From NCBI GenBank assembly GCA_023525715.1, contig CM042014.1:21492063-21556062 (forward strand): DNA of 64,000 nucleotides. Reading direction: 5' to 3'. The position numbers were made by a program, and so were the translations under genes. Numbering within the stretch: position 1 is the stretch's first letter; each line of letters begins with the position of its first letter. Below the pieces are notes generated by a model that was not told where the DNA came from, ran no database searches, and saw only the letters and a list, made by a program, of their open reading frames with translations. Shown in pieces: positions 12,819 to 25,093 of this stretch. Origin of the DNA: Cichorium intybus. Taxonomy: Eukaryota > Streptophyta > Magnoliopsida > Asterales > Asteraceae.

Positions 12819-15356
12819 CTACAAATTAACAAATCATTAATAGCAATGTACTTACATGAATAGTTCTATCCCAATGTTTTACAATTTTGTGGTCAAGTAA
12901 AACAAACGTTAATAAACCTTCTTTAAGTCCCGAAATTAAAACTAAAGATTATTAGATGCATGAAAGTAAGGATATGGTTTGATTAATTTATTTGGAGTAA
13001 GTGGTTACAGCAGCGTGTTGAGTCCAGAAATCTGAGTTTTCATTAAAAAAATATATTAATATTTATATGAGGCATGCTTTACTTTATTATAAGCATGCTA
13101 TTAAAATATTTAAGCTTAGTTGGTCTTGGTTACTTTTTTATAATATAAGCATGCTAGGAGTGTCATTATTATATTCCACATTTGTCCTCTTTTACTTTTT
13201 CCTCCCCCCACTGTCATTATTAAATTCCAGCTTGCTCCTTTTTTACTGCATGCTACATAGGAACCAAAAAATAGTCAGAAAGCACAAAAAACCAAGGATA
13301 AAAATCAATAACAAAAACGGCCATCAATTAGTTTCCAGACAGAAAACCAGGGATAAAAATCAATAACAAGATTGTATGTAATAGCAAAAACCTGGACAGT
13401 TAATGGTTGAGATTAAAACCTGGACAAAATTGCCACTGGAGAGTTAGATAAAGTAACCAGAAGAAATACAGGAGACAATGGTGTTGGTGGTTTGCTGAAA
13501 CTGTTAATGTAATAGCAAAAATATAAAAACTATGGAAAACTGTTAATGTTTTGTTTCTTTTAGTCTGATCATGGATTTTAGTAGAATTTAAAATGTATTT
13601 AAAATAACCATTTAGCTCCTGCTTTATAATATACTAAAAAAAAAAATCATTTTTGGTCCACATCGTTATTGATTTTGTTTCTTTTTTTTTCAGTTTTGGT
13701 CCATAGAATTTAAATTGTCAAACTTTTCAAATCATTGAAAAATTTCAAATTTTCAAATTTTCAAAATTTCAAAATTTCAAATTATTCAAAGAAAGAACAA
13801 CAAAAATTGTGAATAATTAAAGAAACTTACAACTTAATTCCATGTGCAATTATTGTATCATCCAATAAAACACTTGCAAAATACAAAAACCAAAGGATAG
13901 ATACATATGCTAATACATATCTGGAACTAAAGTTCATGGTCAAAACGGCATACTTTCATTAAAAATCAACAAGGTACGAATTGTAACTTACAATCATTCT
14001 AGATAACCCAGCTTTGTCATATTCAAATCTGAAGGCATCTTGCCAATAAACTTTATACTTTTCCAAATTGATATCCGTGGATGATGTCACAAAGACCACC
14101 AGCCCGGGCAGCTCCGATGACAGCCTCAAGCATTGCTTCTTATCTAATTTCAAAGTAAAAATCCATGTTTAAGATATGAAACAATAAAGTAGAAGGATCA
14201 AGACATTACTATAATTCAAACCTGAAGAAAAATCCACAATCAGTAGCATCAGATAAAATAATGTGGACATACCATGTGAAATTCTGAACGACAGAAAGAA
14301 ACATCTCAATTAAGCAGATGAAAGTCAAGCAAAATGTTACACAGATGCCATACACTCGATTTTGTAATAACAAGAAACTACAGAAACCTACACAGATGCC
14401 ATACACTTGATTTTAAACTAAAAATGTCACACACAGATGCCATACACTTGATTATAAACGAACCTACACCAATAAATCTAGGGTTACAATATACAAACAA
14501 TTAAAAAAAACGATGCCATACACTCGATTATAAACTGATTATGTCACAAACTCAGTTCCTGATGCTGTTGGCGAAGGCTCTTGATGCTGTTGGTGAAGGC
14601 GGAAACTGATTTCGTTGGAGGTCTTTCGGGCAAATCATCTTACGAGTGACAGAATCGGATGACGACGGCGATGGTGGTGAGTAGCGAAAACGAAAAGGAA
14701 AGACAAACCTATGAAAACGAAAACGATTTGGGGTTTGTGGTAACTCATCTGTGAAACCGATTGTTGAGAGAGTGGCGTGGAACGTTTTTCAGATTTGTGA
14801 AAACCGATGGTGGTGAGTAGCGAAAAGGATAACGAAATTTAGATATGCGAAGCCGAAATTCAGATCTGTGAAACCGATGGTGGTGAGAAGCGATACCGGT
14901 TGTTGAGAGAGTGGCGTGGACCGATTGTTGGGAGAGTGGCGTCGACTGGTATGCAGATCTGTGAAAACCTATTGTTGAGATAGTGGAGTGGACCGGAGCT
15001 GTGTACGGATGATGGCAGAGGAGAAGTACCGGTGATAGAGTAATGGGGGAGGTGGAGCAAATTGAGGATGACGGCTCTAAATGTTTAGGGTTTTTTTTAA
15101 TGCTTTTATAACTTCACATTAGGTCAGAGTTCCAAATAGCGGTGGACACGGTGGCAATCCGTCTTTGGACATCTGTACACGCTGGCAATCCGGTTGTTTT
15201 GTGTTCCTTTACCCGCTTCAAAAATTTTGTGCAGTGAGTGATTGTACACAATGCCTTAATTTTAATACTTTGTGCTTTGGAATTGGTACTATCTTAAAAA
15301 TTAAGACAATTGTGCATAAATGTATTGTAATTTATATATGGTTTATAGTATAGTAT

Positions 15357-15358
<2 letters not shown>
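12819..15358. mobile_element. gene-fragment-bearing element ending at a TA array (family shared with 38390)
   Basis: The last 80 bp (about 15280-15358, GTACTATCTTAAAAATTAAG onward, ending TATAGTATAG) recur at 38316-38390, where they also run straight into a TA array. Both copies have an upstream tract of degenerate TTCAAA/AAATTT words (here 13690-13800). A - strand stretch at 13985-14150 looks like an exon: one frame gives MLEAVIGAARAGG, which resembles EMVEAIIRADRVAG in the decayed gene at 43113. I see no transposase. The left boundary is uncertain and may include the PRP19 fragment. Confidence 0.4.

Positions 15359-15443
<85 letters not shown>
15359..15443. repeat. (TA)n microsatellite
   Basis: Pure TA, directly after the end of the preceding element. 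Confidence 0.97.
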
Positions 15444-15447
<4 letters not shown>

Positions 15448-17686
15448 CTTATACAAGTTGACTATTTACCAAATGATTTACATAAACATTTAATAAATGT
15501 AGACAAAAACATTTCTCTGTTATAATATTTTTCTTCAATTGTATGTTAAGATAAAAACCTAAATAAATTCATGTTTAAAGTCATATTAGTTGAATTTTTA
15601 TTTTCTTTATGTAATAAAGTATCAAAATATAACATTATTTACATGTGATATATATATTTATTCCGTTTCTTTGTCATAGATCGACTATTCATACTATCAA
15701 TCCCATTACTATTTAAGCAAAATAATGTAGCCGCAACAACATCAACAGTATTGTAGGTCCGAAAAACGCGTCGTGTCGAAACTTAAACATGTTGTGATAA
15801 CTTAATCCTAACTCGATCCATTTATTTATAATATTGTATTGTGTAAATCCGTTTATTTTCATGCCACTTTCGTGATAGGGTTAGAGTTTAGATATTGTAA
15901 ATGTGTTGTGTCATGTTAGATTGAAACACTAAATATGTTGAAAGAATACGATTTAAGGAGGTGGTAAAAAAAGTGAAAATCGGAAGGAAAAGTAGTTTGA
16001 GAATCGGAGGAGCGAAATTACAATAAATTTAGAGGACAAAGTTGTTGTGGGGAGGAAAGTTCTCGAGTGCGATTGCGGAATGTGAGATATTAATGAAAAA
16101 TATAAAATTATAAATAATTCTCGACTCAGGCGGCTAGTTAGTGGCTTCAACATTACAAAATAACCTACCTAAAGTTTTCTGTTACAATTGGTTTTGGTTA
16201 TAGACATGTCTAAATTACCTATAAAATTAAAAAAATTTGCATATAAATAAACGGATCATATTCATGTCATTTTCGAGTTTAAAGTTTGGACACTAACCTT
16301 ATCCGTTTACTTTTCATGTTGTGTCAACACATTTAATTAAATTCATTGAAATCTCTTATCCAAACCTATTTATTTGCATGTCAGATTCATGTCGTTTTTC
16401 TGTGTCATGTAAAGATTTGCCACCCCTATTTACCTAAACCTATTTACTAACAAGTCTTTATAAATAAGTAGGAAAAAGACATGCATGATTAAAAGAGACT
16501 CAACTTAAAACATACACAACTTTTTATTAGATTCAGGTTACGTCCTATGTGGAATGCCACATAGGCTAATTCTAATCATCTTTGTATATTATGTCGCTCA
16601 CATGACATTCACATGAAATTTAAAAAACTATATTTTTTCATTTTTCTCGAACATCAATTTTATATTATTATTAGTGTTGTTGTTATTGCTAGTCAATGAA
16701 GATTTCATTCCAACATAATATCATATTTCCTGAGTTTCAATTAGCGTCATCATTTAATATGTGGAAATTTTCATTTACCAAGTTTTTTTTGAACAGCCGG
16801 TAGCAGTTAGAACACCAAGTTAATCAAACGCCTGTACCTGGGATTGTACCTGAGATAGAACTCAGGACCTCTTGTTTAAGATGACAGAGCTTCTACCAAG
16901 TAGGTTAATCCCATATTGACTTCATTTACCAAGTAATAAACGTTATTTAGAATAATGCTTTATTTATAATGACACAATATTGCATTTTTAATTTTTAAAT
17001 AAAGTTTGAAATTAAATATAGTTTGTTTTATATTTAAGATCAAGACTGGGTAACACAAAATAAGAACTAAGAAATCATTGATCCAAGTACCTGAACTAGG
17101 CATGCTTTGATTTGTATTCTATTTTCTATGTTCTCTTTTGTGATTTAGATATGCAAAAACTGTGCGTTCTTACGATTGAAGTTTTACTTTTTGCCATTTT
17201 TGCAGTGCAAAAAGAAATACGATAAAATCATTAAATCAAATGTGGTGGAGATTTTAATGTGTTTTACTTTTTCACCGTTTTATGCTTCTTACCTCAACGC
17301 ACCTTTTGTATATTGTATATCAGACTAATAAAGCGAAGAAATCATTTTACCTCAATATATGTAGTTGACATAATAATTGTCAATATGATTCCTTTCTTGA
17401 TATGAATAAATATATCAAATAGTGTATTTCTTTAATAACCACTAAGTTGTTATTTTGTCTGGATACAAACCATAAAATAATATAAGATCGTTGATCCTCT
17501 ATTCTTCTTCGACTTTGTCTTCTTTATCTTTATGGTTTACCTCAAAATCTCATCGGTGGAAACATTCAAATTCATATCCAACTCTAAAGAATACGTGAAT
17601 TTTGGTGGGTTCCTTCTAGTTGTTTGAAATATTATAGAAAATATAGGACAGCCTGTTCTTGCATTAAAAAAATACACATGACTGAG
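15444..17686. other. intergenic region upstream of extensin 1
   Basis: AT-rich with no supported gene. It contains the SINE at 16784-16920. The proximal 700 bp should hold the extensin 1 promoter, but unlike those of extensins 2 and 3 it shows no clear similarity to the other two extensin upstream regions. Confidence 0.6.
16784..16920 (-). mobile_element. tRNA-derived SINE with perfect 14-bp target-site duplication
   Basis: On the - strand the element reads like a tRNA head: an A-box region (TAACCTACTTGGTAGAAGC), a B-box-like GAGTTCTATCTC, and an A-rich tail after GTTC. It is flanked by TTCATTTACCAAGT at 16770-16783 and at 16921-16934. Box layout, tail and target duplication together make a SINE rather than a tRNA gene. 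Confidence 0.85.
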
Positions 17687-17693
17687 TATAAAA
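17687..17693 (+). promoter_or_regulatory. TATA box of extensin 1
   Basis: TATAAAA lies 87 bp before the chosen start codon. Extensins 2 and 3 have TATAAAA 77 bp before their starts, so the three agree in layout. This also argues against the more upstream in-frame ATG at 17624. Confidence 0.7.
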
Positions 17694-17773
17694 TGGGTTC
17701 TAATCCCACTTTCTTTAACAACAAACTCAGAAGGTTTTTAGAGAGAATTAAGAAGGGAGAAGGCTGCCTTGAA

Positions 17774-20185
17774 ATGAGAGGCCTTGGGATGTTGAGGCAT
17801 TGGCCTCAACTTGTGTATGCTTTTGCTTTCCTATTTTTAGCCACCCTTGCGGCTGCCGTGGATGAAACATGGCCTTATGGGGATTGGAAATTGCCACCAC
17901 CGTTGAAGAAAACATGGTCATATCCACCTTACCTTTACAGATCTCCACCTCCACCTTCACCTTCACCTCCTCCTCCATATGTCTACAAATCACCACCCCC
18001 ACCATCACCATCACCACCACCTCCTTATGTGTATAACTCTCCTCCACCACCATCACCATCACCATACCATCCTCCTCCCTATGTATACAAGTCACCACCT
18101 CCTCCATCACCGTCACCTCCTCCTCCTTATGTGTACAAGTCCCCACCTCCACCATCACCATCGCCTCCGCCTCCTTATGTCTACAAGTCCCCACCTCCAC
18201 CTTCTCCATCCCCTCCCCCTCCGTATGTGTATAAGTCTCCACCTCCACCGTCACCATCACCACCACCCCCATACTTGTATAAGTCACCACCTCTACCATC
18301 ACCATCTCCACCACCTCCCTATGTGTACAAGTCTCCTCCTCCACCGTTACCATCCCCACCACCTCCATATGTCTATAAATCACCACCACCACCGTCACCA
18401 TCTCCACCACCTCCATATGTGTACAAGTCTCCACCGCCACCATCACCATCCCCACCACCTCCCTACATCTACAAGTCTCCTCCTCCACCCTCACCATCGC
18501 CACCTCCGCCATACGTCTACAAATCTCCACCTCCGCCATCAGCATCTCCGCCACCACCTTATGTTTACAAGTCTCCACCACCACCTTCACCGTCCCCACC
18601 ACCTCCTTACGTCTACAAGTCTCCACCCCCACCTTCACCCTCACCACCACCTCCTTACATTTACAAGTCTCCTCCTCCACCTTCACCATCACCACCTCCT
18701 CCCTATGTCTACAAGTCCCCACCACCGCCATCACCATCTCCACCACCTCCATATGTGTACAAGTCCCCACCCCCACCATCACCACCCCCACCACATCCCT
18801 ACGTCTACAAGTCTCCTCCTCCACCCTCACCATCGCCACCTCCGCCATACATCTACAAATCACCGCCTCCACCATCACCATCTCCGCCACCACCATACGT
18901 TTACAAGTCTCCACCACCACCTTCACCATCCCCACCACCTCCTTATGTATACAAGTCACCACCCCCACCTTCACCATCACCACCACCTCCCTACATTTAC
19001 AAGTCTCCTCCTCCACCTTCGCCATCACCACCACCTCCATATATCTACAAGTCACCGCCACCGCCATCACCATCTCCACCACCACCATATGTTTACAAAT
19101 CTCCACCTCCACCATCACCCTCACCGCCACCTCCTTATGTCTACAAGTCTCCTCCCCCACCATCACCCTCACCACCACCTCCCTATATTTATAAGTCTCC
19201 TCCTCCACCATCACCATCTCCACCACCACCATATGTTTATAAGTCTCCTCCTCCACCATCACCATCTTCACCACCTCCGTATGTGTACAAGTCTCCTCCT
19301 CCACCTTCACCATCTCCACCACCTCCGTATATGTATAAGTCTCCTCCCCCACCATCGCCATCTCCACCACCTCCATATATCTACAAGTCTCCACCTCCAC
19401 CATCACCGTCCCCACCACCTCCATATGTATACAAGTCTCCTCCCCCACCATCACCATCACCACCGCCTCCTTATATTTACAAGTCTCCTCCTCCTCCATC
19501 GCCTTCCCCACCACCTCCATATATTTACAAATCTCCTCCTCCACCATCACCATCACCACCTCCTCCATACATGTACAAGTCTCCTCCTCCGCCATCTCCA
19601 GCGCCACCACCTCCATATGTATATAAGTCTCCTCCCCCACCATCACTATCCCCACCACCTCCATATGTTTACAAGTCTCCTCCTCCACCATCTCCATCCC
19701 CACCACCCCCGTATATCTATAAGTCTCCACCTCCACCCTCTTCATCTCCTCCACCACCCTACGTTTACAAGTCTCCTCCTCCACCATCACCATCCCCACC
19801 ACCTCCATACATCTATAAGTCACCACCACTACCTTCCCCGTCGCCACCACCCCCATATGTATATAAGTCCCCACCACCACCATCACCGTCCCCACCACCT
19901 CCATACGTGTATAAGTCTCCTCCTCCACCATCGCCATCCCCACCACCTCCATATGTTTATAAATCTCCACCTCCGCCATCCCCATCTCCACCACCTCCCT
20001 ATGTCTATAAGTCTCCTCCCCCACCATCTCCGTCCCCACCACCTCCATATGTATACAAGTCTCCCCCACCACCGTCACGTTCTTCCCCACCTCCATATTA
20101 CTACAAATCACCACCTCCACCGACCAAGTCTCCCCCTCCCCCGACTTACTACTATAGTTCTCCCCCACCTCCAAGTTATTACTAA
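17774..20185 (+). CDS. EXT: extensin 1, SPPPP/YVYK-repeat cell-wall glycoprotein (803 aa)
   Basis: Product: a secreted hydroxyproline-rich structural protein of the cell wall. Residues 1-28 form a signal peptide (hydrophobic YAFAFLFLATLAAA). A short linker follows, with PYGDWKLPPPLKKTW. Then come roughly 44 units of a 16-residue repeat, SPPPPSPSPPPPYVYK, with V/I/M/L variation in the tyrosine motif. The tail ends in YYYSSPPPPSYY. In this family prolines in SPPPP are hydroxylated and arabinosylated, and YxY pairs form isodityrosine cross-links. I chose ATG 17774 because the aligned Met in extensins 2 and 3 starts the same MG/MR...LRHWPQLVYAFAF signal peptide and because the TATA box lies downstream of the longer ORF start (17624). 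The gene is intronless. The copy number of the 48-bp repeats is the part most likely to be mis-assembled. Confidence 0.93.
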   Translation: MRGLGMLRHWPQLVYAFAFLFLATLAAAVDETWPYGDWKLPPPLKKTWSYPPYLYRSPPPPSPSPPPPYVYKSPPPPSPSPPPPYVYNSPPPPSPSPYHPPPYVYKSPPPPSPSPPPPYVYKSPPPPSPSPPPPYVYKSPPPPSPSPPPPYVYKSPPPPSPSPPPPYLYKSPPLPSPSPPPPYVYKSPPPPLPSPPPPYVYKSPPPPSPSPPPPYVYKSPPPPSPSPPPPYIYKSPPPPSPSPPPPYVYKSPPPPSASPPPPYVYKSPPPPSPSPPPPYVYKSPPPPSPSPPPPYIYKSPPPPSPSPPPPYVYKSPPPPSPSPPPPYVYKSPPPPSPPPPHPYVYKSPPPPSPSPPPPYIYKSPPPPSPSPPPPYVYKSPPPPSPSPPPPYVYKSPPPPSPSPPPPYIYKSPPPPSPSPPPPYIYKSPPPPSPSPPPPYVYKSPPPPSPSPPPPYVYKSPPPPSPSPPPPYIYKSPPPPSPSPPPPYVYKSPPPPSPSSPPPYVYKSPPPPSPSPPPPYMYKSPPPPSPSPPPPYIYKSPPPPSPSPPPPYVYKSPPPPSPSPPPPYIYKSPPPPSPSPPPPYIYKSPPPPSPSPPPPYMYKSPPPPSPAPPPPYVYKSPPPPSLSPPPPYVYKSPPPPSPSPPPPYIYKSPPPPSSSPPPPYVYKSPPPPSPSPPPPYIYKSPPLPSPSPPPPYVYKSPPPPSPSPPPPYVYKSPPPPSPSPPPPYVYKSPPPPSPSPPPPYVYKSPPPPSPSPPPPYVYKSPPPPSRSSPPPYYYKSPPPPTKSPPPPTYYYSSPPPPSYY

Positions 20186-20252
20186 AATACACACGTCTTC
20201 AACATTTCAAAATGATACGAGTTTAACTTATTCCAATACGAAGTTGCTTCTC

Positions 20253-20258
20253 AATAAA
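20253..20258 (+). promoter_or_regulatory. polyadenylation signal of extensin 1
   Basis: AATAAA 68 bp after the stop codon, in AT-rich DNA. Plant signals are loose, so this is a plausible but unproven site. Confidence 0.4.
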
Positions 20259-20894
20259 TTTTATATTCTATTTTCATTCTTAAACAAATGTATTCGTGAA
20301 TTAATAACGTCACAATGCACTATCACCTTGATATATTTATGTTTTAGACATGATGTAATCTGTTGTTTCTATAATTGTTGAATTCAAATACTTCATAATG
20401 CCTTATTTTCTTTGTGCCATAATAGCAAATTTCTATACGATAACTTGTCACACATGTATTGATTATGAAAAGTAAGAGAACTTTTATGGCAAACGTGGAA
20501 TTTATTAACCTTCAACATATTTTTTTTTCTAAAAAAGAATTCTTTAACTTCAGGTACTTCTACATGTTTATATACATTATTACCACCGATACTCAATTTT
20601 TATAAGATTTTCAAGCTTGTTATTCTTTATTGCTTAGTGAAAGAAACAATTTCCTTGAATTTGAAACAATATATTTTTAATATATATTTTAAAGCGATTC
20701 TTATAAAAAGAATGCAAATAGATTGTTAGATTCAGAGAATGGTAACTAGATTGTTAAGAACAATTTTTCTCTACTCTAGTATATAACGTTGAAAATTTTA
20801 ATATGTGTTCATTACTAAACAAATTAACTATGACTCATCACAGGTTAAATCCATATATTGTTTTAAAATCTATGTGTTTATACAATTGATATAT
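20259..20894. other. 3' flank of extensin 1, no gene seen
   Basis: AT-rich sequence with only chance frames. Confidence 0.6.
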
Positions 20895-21263
20895 GTAGGG
20901 ATGTAAACGAACCAAATAATGCCCAATTTATGTTTTGTTTAAGCTTAATCAAACAAACTCGAATACATAAACAAACATATTCTTTTGTCTGTTTCCGTTC
21001 GTTTAAAGAATTACTTTGTTCATGTTCGTTCATTAAGATGTTAAATGAACACAAACCAATATAAGCATTAGGGCTGAGCAAAAACCGAACCGAAAACCGA
21101 AACCGCGCCGAAAACCGCATTTACCGCTACCGCAAAACCGCAAAACCGCAAAAAACCGCAAAAAACCGAAACCGCAAAAACCGCAACCGCAAAGCATGGT
21201 GCGGTGCGGTTTTAACTTAAAAAACCGTGCAAATTTACCGAAACCGCACCGCAAAATTTATTT

Positions 21264-21355
<92 letters not shown>

Positions 21356-22620
21356 AATAAAATTAAACATTAAAGTGTAGAACAAAAAATTTAGGGGGGA
21401 AATTGAAAAAATTTGGAATAATGGGGGGAAATGAAAACGTACCTAAAGAAAACACAAACCTAATTGGCTAAATCTAACCTAAATCAAATATCGTACCTCT
21501 CCACTCTCCAGCTATCCTCTCGGCTCTCGGCCTCTCCCTCAACTCAAGCAGTCAGCAGTCAAGAAGCTTCAATAATCCGTGATCTTCCAGACTTCTACCA
21601 TAAGCTTCAAGAATCCGTGATCTTCCACCACCTCAACTCAAGCAGTCGAACTCACTCGTGCAGAAAACCTAACACCCCCAAATCTCTTTGCGTCTCCTGT
21701 CCAAAACCTGCCGAATCGAGCCATGGCGGAATCCGACAAGGCCAACTCGCTTCGGTAGTTCTATGTCAACTCGCCACCTTCGAAACCGTGCTGGTATGTG
21801 TGTCCATCTCTGCGTTTTTGAGCGAGAATTGCAGCCTGTGAATTTTCATGGAGTGATAGTGGATTACAAATGAATTTGTTTAATTAGACAATGAGTATGA
21901 TCAAATGGCTGAATCGGAGTGTTGACCTCCGCATGATTAGGCAATTTGAGTTTTATGCATTCGTTCATAGAATCCTTCAATTAATTTCGTTGTAATCCTA
22001 ATAGTAAGAGATTCACTCTATCTGTTATTTCAGTTGTCGCGGAAACCACTTTAAATGATGCTCCTCCCCTATTGACGAGTGCTGAAAAGGGTGCTGAAAA
22101 GGATGCTCCTCCCCTATTGACGAGGATGTAACAGGGCCCCCTTCACCTGTTGACGAGGATGTAACAGAACCACCTCCAACTGCTACTGAAGAAGAAACAA
22201 CTGAAAATGCAGATGAAGTAAACACCTCAAGCAGTCAAGCTTCAAGAGCAACTTCTTCTAAATGACTTTTATGTATTTGAATCTTCAAGTTTTTCATATT
22301 ACTAGTTTGTAGTTTGGATGCTTTTAGTATTTGCGGTTTAAAACCGAAACCGCACCGCTACAAACCGCAACCGCAAAATAAACCGCAAAAACCGTACCGC
22401 AAAAAAACCGCAACATATGGTTTTACACAAATAAAAACCGCACCTAGCGGTATGAGTTGGGGTTTTATGCTAAAACCGCACCACACCGCACCACGCTCAC
22501 CCCTAATAAGCATCCATCGTTTAACTAAATGAACAAAGAATATTATTCATGTTCGTTAGTTTATTAAATAAACAACCAAACATAAACGTACTACTCACTG
22601 TACGATTTTATTATATATGA
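20895..22620. mobile_element. hAT-like element of the GAACGAAC/GTTCGTTC family, interrupted by another element
   Basis: It begins TAGGGATGTAAACGAACC. Arrays of GTTCGTTC and GTTCATG words continue after the nested element at 21069-22505. The same family occurs at 50020-50704. The right end is indistinct (around 22600). Confidence 0.5.
21069..22505. mobile_element. hAT-like element with AACCGCA-type repeats and captured exon-like DNA
   Basis: Termini TAGGGCTGAGC and (inverted) TAGGGGTGAGC are flanked by a perfect 8-bp duplication ATAAGCAT (21061-21068 and 22506-22513). This is the hAT signature. The outer parts consist of AACCGC/GCGGTT words in opposite orientations. The middle (about 21440-22280) is unlike them. 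It holds a CCATGGCGGAATCCGAC start-like region at 21719 and an acidic, Ser/Thr-rich + strand frame ending at 22265 (DEVNTSSSQASRATSSK then stop). A TA array lies at 21264-21350. I infer capture of gene parts; no hAT transposase is seen. Confidence 0.75.
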
Positions 22621-23972
22621 ACGGTTTTGATGGAATCGGTTTTGGTTTAGTCGGTTTTTTCTTGAAATGAAAATGAGTAAAAGATCTGTTTTTTCGGTTT
22701 TTTAACCAGTTCGGGGAAAAACCGGTTTATAAACATTTTTAAAACCTATGTCAAACCGCGGTTGGGCTTAGTTTAAACCGGTTTTCTCCAACCAGTTATC
22801 CAAAAAACACCTCTAATTCGGCTTAAGCTGAAAAACATAAGCTTACTCTCGGTTCACGTTAGCAACACTTCTGTTCTTTATTCTCCGTTTCTCTTTAGTT
22901 TTGTCAAACCGTAAAAGTTTAAACCCTAGAAACGTAATCCCTCTCCCTTTACCCACTCGAGATCCTCAAAAGTTAAAGGGGGGAAAACTTGAAATTGAAG
23001 CCCAGAATTCGACCTAAAGCTGAAAATCGAGCTTGGACATAATCACATAAACAGGTTAGCATACTAAATTTTCTTCCATTGATGTTTCTTTTACTTTTTA
23101 TCTCTTTAAGTCTTGAGGAGGTATATAAAAGATGTATATTAGTTACCATAAAAATGTTTAATATATTTTTAGTGTATTCTTCAACTAATAAAAATGATTG
23201 AGGCGTTTTTTTTTCCTATAATCTAAAGTAATTAATCCAACCATAAATGCAATGACCACAAATTTCTTCAGGAACATCAGTGACCTGAAATCTTCGAGTC
23301 CTTAGGTGCTGTAATTTTTTGGTGCTATTTGTTTTTAGAGTTCTAAGGTGATGCGGTGTTTACTAACGTTAACTTATATTAAAGAGTTTTAAGGTGATGC
23401 AGTGTTTATTAATGTTAATTTATGTTTTGGAGTCCTTAATTAGGTGTTGTAGTTTTTTGGTGGTGCTGGTTTACAAGCTCCATAAACTGTTTATTTTTAA
23501 TATCAATACAATTCAAAGAAAATTAGATGTTTATTAATAGTAATAATCCAAAAGACTTATTGAGTTGTACTAACAGTAGTACTTATTTTACGGATTATTA
23601 AATCAAGTAATTAGAGTCCTTTGAAAACACTCAAAATTGGAATAGTCTGTATCATTTTAACAAACGGAAGAACCATTCTCAATCTTGTATTATCAATTGT
23701 ACTAATTGCCGTAGTTATTTTATAGATTATTGAATAAAGTAGAATTTGGGTTGGAAAAAAGGAAAAAGCAATGTACAAAGCTCCTGGCAAGTTGACGTGT
23801 ATAAGTCTTGATTGGTCCAAAAACCTCATCCCCCTTAAAACCCCCAAACCCCCATCAAGTCTTCTAGAAACTTGCTGTAATTTAAACTATATAAGAATGT
23901 GACTGTGTATGTGGAAACTGTTTTGACCGGACCTGAAAAATTATTTGAGTGCAAGCGTTGTACGCTTTGGAA
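22621..23972. other. mixed repeat-derived DNA, including a leader-like segment
   Basis: 22621-22830 is rich in CGGTTTT/AACCGG words and looks like a worn element of the same style as the hAT-like MITEs. 22880-23055 resembles a plant 5' leader (AAACCCTAGAAACG, followed later by CAG|GTTAGC), but no coding exon follows. The remainder is unremarkable. Confidence 0.4.
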
Positions 23973-24414
23973 CAATGTTTTAAAACCCGGGTTTTTAGTT
24001 GACCCGGTATGATAACCGGGTCACGGGTCAACCGGTTCAACCGCCGGATTAACCCGGTTTTTATAATTCCCAAATATATTATATTTTTTAGCATAATTAT
24101 ATATTTATAAAACATAAACAATGTAATTTCATATTTTTGATACCGAAAAATATATTTTGTCAAGTTTCTATAAGAAAATTGCTACATTTGATGAACTAAT
24201 GGTAGACTAATATTAAAAGTTTGAGTCTTGAACTCTTTAACCAAGTTTTTAAAACCCAAATTCTAATTTTTTGTTTCGACCACCGGGTCACCGGTCCAAC
24301 CAGTTTTTTGAGAAAACCAGCCGGTTCAATCCGAGTCAGAAATTAGCAAAAACCCGGTCATAATTGATCCGGTCTTTTCACCGATTCACGGTCCAACCGG
24401 GTTTTAAAACATTG
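23973..24414. mobile_element. MITE with CAATGTTTTAAAACCCGG inverted termini (442 bp)
   Basis: The left end CAATGTTTTAAAACCCGG and the right end CCGGGTTTTAAAACATTG are exact inverted partners. The interior repeats ACCCGG/CCGGTT words on both arms, giving a foldback. I could not find a convincing target-site duplication, so the superfamily is open. Confidence 0.7.
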
Positions 24415-25093
24415 CAATTATGGAGTGCAAAAAACACCTTATGTATCAATAGCGGTCATCAACTTTTGTTTTTCTTTTTGGTGATGAAGATGATGGTGGT
24501 AGGGTGGGGAACAAAAAAAATGCCCCAAGAAGTGTCAGATTTGTAATTAAACCCCAATCTCAAGGTCACACTCCATCCCCGGCAACGTCCTCCACCCCTC
24601 CAAACATTCTCTTCTCTTACAAGATTCACGACAAAAACCGACCCAATATCTTGATAATGTTTTTAATTTCTATTGTTATTGTTAATAATTTCTAGTAATC
24701 GATAGAATATTACTAGAAATTCATCTTACGTTAGGTGGGCCATTATATACTTGATCCATTACTAAGGGCAATTCAACGTCATTAAATTGGTAATAATTAT
24801 CAGATTCGAATACAGACTCTCTAAGCCTTAAGATATACACAGGGGATTAGCCCCAACATATAAATACATCCAAACAATTTATATTATATTTTTGATCCTT
24901 ATCCTCAAAGATTCTTTTAGAAAGAAAACTAACTGTCTTTGTTGAGGAAGGCACTCCCTCACCATTTCCAATCTACGATTGAAATTCTGCATCAAGAAGA
25001 CAACACAATCAAATAATGGATTCATGTATATTTTGCTTCGGGGTGATTGAATAATATGGGTTTGGTCTATAATTTATATATTTTTGCTAAAAA
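24415..25093. other. region before the copia relic, possibly its worn LTR
   Basis: No gene is seen. Position before the primer-binding site suggests that part of it is LTR, but no matching 3' LTR was found after 26860. Confidence 0.35.

Noticed and set aside
16784..16920. tRNA gene on the - strand
   Set aside because: The A- and B-box-like parts are diverged, the cloverleaf is not sustained, and an A-rich tail plus 14-bp target duplication show a SINE.
17624..17773. N-terminal extension of extensin 1 from the first in-frame ATG
   Set aside because: It would place the TATA box inside the coding region and bury the signal peptide; the two paralogues start at the equivalent of 17774.
17950..20090. 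Regular 48-bp repeats as a CRISPR-like array
   Set aside because: There are no unique spacers; the repeats are coding extensin units in a plant genome.
17748..20192. 814-codon antisense frame and 800-codon alternative + frame over extensin 1 (similar ones over extensins 2 and 3)
   Set aside because: The 48-bp repeat keeps all phases free of stops, so open frames are automatic. The products are monotonous His- or Val/Glu-rich repeats with no domain; the extensin frame has a signal peptide and promoter.
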